Source of the DNA: Dicaeum eximium
Lineage: Eukaryota > Chordata > Aves > Passeriformes > Dicaeidae
Length of the DNA stretch: 64,000 bases
Assembly (NCBI GenBank): GCA_013396995.1
Contig: VWZP01008290.1
Span: 122,861 to 186,860 of the forward strand
Direction: 5' to 3'
Shown here: positions 60,576 through 64,000 of the stretch, in pieces
How the letters are laid out: each line of letters begins with the position of its first letter
How positions within the stretch are numbered: the stretch's first letter is position 1
Position numbers and translations under genes: made by a program
The notes under the pieces: model-generated
Told to the model about the DNA's origin: nothing
Database searches by the model: none
What the model saw: only the letters and a program-made list of their open reading frames with translations

Positions 60576-62559
60576 GAGTAATATTTCAGTAGAACAATTA
60601 AAGACTGATTTTATGCCATCATAGTATTATTTGATATCAGAAGATACAACTCAAGGTATGACTCAGAAGTCAGATGTGGTTTACTATACAGGCACCTGTT
60701 AACTGACAATGAGAGCTGACATTACTATAATGGAAATGCCCAGTGTATATTTATGGAACATTAATTCAGCCTATAATATTGCAGCTGTCAAAATCTATGG
60801 ACGTAGATTCTATTTCAGACATTTTCCTTTTCTTCCTTGTAATTGACTTTGATTTTTTTTTTTTTGTATGTGTGTGTCAGAGATTTAAAAACAGATTAGT
60901 TAAATGTCCAATTTGAACTATTTTCTTTGTCTTCACATTCTCCGTCTTAATGAGCCAGGTTGAACACCTCAGTCTTTTGAGAAGAATCTGTTTAATGAAA
61001 TAGTCTTTTTCTCTCTGGCAAGAGAAGTAGGGCTGAGGTAACACCATATAACACTGACAAAAGGTTCCCGTAAGTGGATGATGCTCACAGACTTTCCTCT
61101 TTCCCTAGGGAGAGATTTGAATAATGCAAGGTTAAGGGGCTTGGCATATTACCTCAGGACAGCTGTTCCAGTCCTGCAGAACAACATGAAAAAAACACAG
61201 AGGCGGACTGGGATGGGAGGTGTTATCATACAAACAATGCTCGTCTCACTGCTGTAACAATGAGCTCAAGGTGCAATGCTAGGACAGATGGATAGTGAGA
61301 AATCAGGAGGAAAAAGCACAGATCAGAAGCTGGAATTGAGGAAAGGCTAGACAAAATGCAAAGGTGTGTCACTTGTGACATTGAAACTGTGATCTTGAGT
61401 TCTGCTGGCTTATTTATCCTCCTGACTAAAGCTGTGATGAAATAAGGCCAGTCAGGCAGAGAGGGAGATGTCAGGAAGACATTGGTCACTTAAGGAATGA
61501 AGCAGTGCTCCAAGAGTCTCAGCTGTGACATGTTTCAGAGGCACAGACAAAAGGTTGAACATCCAACAGAGAACTGAAGCAAGTGGGGAGTAGGGAGCCA
61601 GGAAAGAAGAAATGAGAAAAAGAATATTCATGTTGTCCAGGTGGGCTGTCATAGCTGACACACAGGTTCTGGTAGTCCTCACAGATTATCAGCCTCACAT
61701 AACTAGATTTAGGCACTTTTTAATACTACAGAGGTGCTTATTTATAGCATAATAACTATATTCAGGTAAATGACAAGTCCTTAAGTAAACTTTGATGGGG
61801 AAAGGTGTTTCTGTTTCTCAACTGCCTTTTTGAAATCCATTTTCTTTTCCACCTTTAATCTTCATAACAGCTTACCCCTAGCCACCATCTCTAGCTTTCA
61901 CCAGTTTCATGTAAATGTTCCTGGGTCATCATGTGTCATCTCTTACACTGTGAGTTGGTCCTTCTACACTCCTCACTTTCCTAGGTTGTTCTGAATTTTT
62001 GCAGCTTCCTCTTCACCTTACTATCTTGAATGTGCTGCGTGATCACATGAAGAAAAAAGCTTGTCACCTTTATGCTTGATCATGTGAAGTCTTCATGAAT
62101 GCCTATCAATATGACATGTTCTGACATTGATCCATCACGTTGCAGCTGCACTTCAGTCTACTTTGCTGTCTCGCAAATATAACTACATGTTAAGAAAACC
62201 ATAATACTGCAGGATGTTATTTTTTGAATTAGTCTGTTTCCAGTACTACTTATTCATGTTGAAAAGATAAAAACAAAGGTATGACTGTCAGTCAACATAG
62301 GGTTGCAAAGCTACTTTCCCTTGAAGCAGTTTAAATTTTGACCCAATAACATGTTAATTTAATGTGAGTTTCAAGGCTTTTGCAAGGACCCTATTTCAGA
62401 AAATGAGGTCAGTATTCTGAAGTTAGTGACACTCATTTTTATCAGATCATCCCTCATCTGTGTCCACAGAGATTGACTGACTTATTCCAGTTTAAAAAAA
62501 ATAGAAAATGGGAGAGTGTGCTCTCCATCAAAATAAACCTCATGGCATAAAAACATTCA

Positions 62560-63240
62560 GAAGCCATCAGCTTATGTGATGTGAAAAGTAATTAAATGCA
62601 ACAACAGCATGACATCAGCAGCGGATAATTTTCAGACTTTAAATGTCATTCCTTTTAAACTCAAGAGTTGTTTGAGGTTTTTGTTTCCATTTCACAAGAT
62701 AGAGTACAAAACATTGTGACACGCTTAATATTTCTTCCGCCAAGCCATCCATTCTGATTTCATTCTCACCCTTTACAGAGTTGTTGATTTCAGCCTGCAT
62801 TTGGCTGCCAAAAATGCGATTGCACACGCAGCACCAAGAACAAAGTGAAAATGAATTATGCATTGGGAAGGAAGTTACATTTGAGTCAAAAAACTTAAGA
62901 CTTCAGCACCTCCAAATTACAATATAATTTATGAGTGAATACATTTAAAGAGATAGCAATGGACTGAAGCAAGAGAGGGTCAGCCATGTCGAGGCTTAAT
63001 ATAATTTACAGTAGCTTTCAATTATTTATTTTTAAGAAGCCACTGAGCACACTGGATCTTTTCAGTGGTAATGTCAAAATATGGATATTGGGAAAAAGAC
63101 ATGAATAATAGTGACAGGTTTTTATGCATGATAATGGTATATGGGGACATTTAAAATATGGATCGCTCACCAGAGCAAAAAGCACATGCCATTTACTCTA
63201 AAAATACACGACTGTAGGCTTAGTGGCTCTTCTCCTGCAC
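62560..63240. promoter_or_regulatory. Candidate conserved regulatory region
   Basis: About 680 bases with few homopolymers, no repeat and many homeodomain/POU-like words (GCGGATAATTTTC, GAATTATGCATTGG, TTTATGCATGATAATGG) plus isolated CpGs (acacgctt, ttccgcca, aatgcgattgcacacgcag, catgtcgagg, ggatcgctc). Inference from composition only. Confidence 0.25.
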
Positions 63241-64000
63241 TACAAAAGTTTGCTGAACTTGATCTTTTTTCTATTCTTTCTTCTTCTCCCTTTTGATTTA
63301 AAACTTTTTTGCTTTGAAACAATGGCTGGTGAGTTCAGATTTACTTCCCAGAAAGAAAAAAAAAGTGTCAGGGCTCTTTAGAGTGACTCAGGCAGAAAGA
63401 AAGAAAGAAAGCCTTTTAAGACTTTCAGGTCATGCAGTCAACAATGTTTTGCTTTTTACTTATCTGTTTAATAATATTAATAATATTCTAAAACAAGTGT
63501 GTGGCTTTTGACACCCTAGAATGAAGTCTGTAAGTTTTCAATTCCTTGAAAAGCTTCTTTCATAGATATAGGCAAGTTTCTTCAGCACTGAAGTTACAAA
63601 ATGCTGTTTGATTCTCAGAATTCCTGTGTAATAATTGCTGTAATACTAAAAACATCAAAATCACCGAAATCTTGATTTTTCACCTGTAGATTTATCCCAA
63701 ATAAGGTGGTCAAAAGGCTATTTACTTAGGATTCCAACCTATGCCCAGATCCCAGAAACCGGGAAACATATTGAGGTGCCTTCAGCCACCATTCCAGACA
63801 GAAACAGACCTCCTATAGCTTCTACGTCATATCTGTCTGTCCCAGGCAGATCTTAAATGCCTTAAGGTGACCACTTAGACAATTTTATTTAGTTACATGA
63901 AATCTGGATAAATGTGTCACATGTGTCTCTGTAGAGACCACTCTGCTCCGCATTTTCTGATGGTGCTTTTTGGATCAGCCTTACACATCAGGTTCCAGGG
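63241..64000. other. Unique sequence at the window end
   Basis: An AAAG microsatellite at 63397-63412; nothing else recognised. Confidence 0.5.

Larger units (their letters stand above)
57301..62559. other. 5.3 kb of unique non-coding sequence
   Basis: AT-rich. Simple tracts at 59288-59338 (GTT/GTTT/ATT) and 60487-60575 (GTT array followed by T/G-rich runs). The 141-codon frame at 60151-60576 ends in the T/G tract as poly-Leu/Phe and is not a gene. No transposon family recognised. Confidence 0.5.

Noticed and set aside
60151..60576. 141-codon plus-strand frame with hydrophobic end
   Set aside because: The Leu/Phe-rich end is a GTT and T/G simple tract; no domain, no splice context, AT-rich random-looking composition.

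Overview
This window looks like non-coding nuclear DNA from a bird, most likely a passerine. At least ten CR1 LINE fragments carry the avian 3' terminal motif (repeats of ATTCTRTGA). One short element at 40086-40220 joins a tRNA-Ile-like head to a CR1 tail, the architecture described for passerine SINEs of the TguSINE1 type. Two very old MIR-like elements are present. Base composition is AT-rich, with CpG scarce outside one island. I recognise no protein-coding exon. Open reading frames longer than about 100 codons lie in CR1 copies, in microsatellites, across runs of N, or in AT-rich sequence without recognisable domains. The window is therefore intergenic or intronic; the sequence alone does not say which.

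Layout. 1-9.4 kb: mostly unique AT-rich DNA with a 3' CR1 fragment (766-1007), an ancient MIR-like element (1866-2000) and an AAT microsatellite (3108-3180). 9.4-16.5 kb: repeat-rich, with CR1 copies in both orientations, an LTR (14234-14905), a C-rich hexamer tract (15157-15257), a TTCTA pentamer array, and an assembly gap (12923-12971) beside a nearly identical 324-bp direct duplication (13005-13328 and 13422-13745). 16.5-26.2 kb: largely unique, with a well-preserved amniote MIR-type element (24326-24531). 26.2-27.3 kb: two LTRs, head to head and almost touching. 27.3-46.7 kb: unique DNA interrupted by the longest CR1 copy (32366-33400, reaching back into the reverse transcriptase), three further sizeable CR1 copies, the SINE, a second gap (40603-40871) and a short CR1 tail. 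46.7-64 kb: almost free of recognisable young repeats. It holds an isolated CpG island (56830-57300) and several stretches that look like conserved regulatory DNA, although conservation cannot be tested here.

No operon-like or pathway-level organisation exists, and I found no new gene system. The most checkable items are the probable false duplication at the gap, the orphan CpG island, the head-to-head LTR pair, the mosaic CR1 at 42455-42868, and the candidate conserved elements near 45, 48, 53, 55 and 63 kb.
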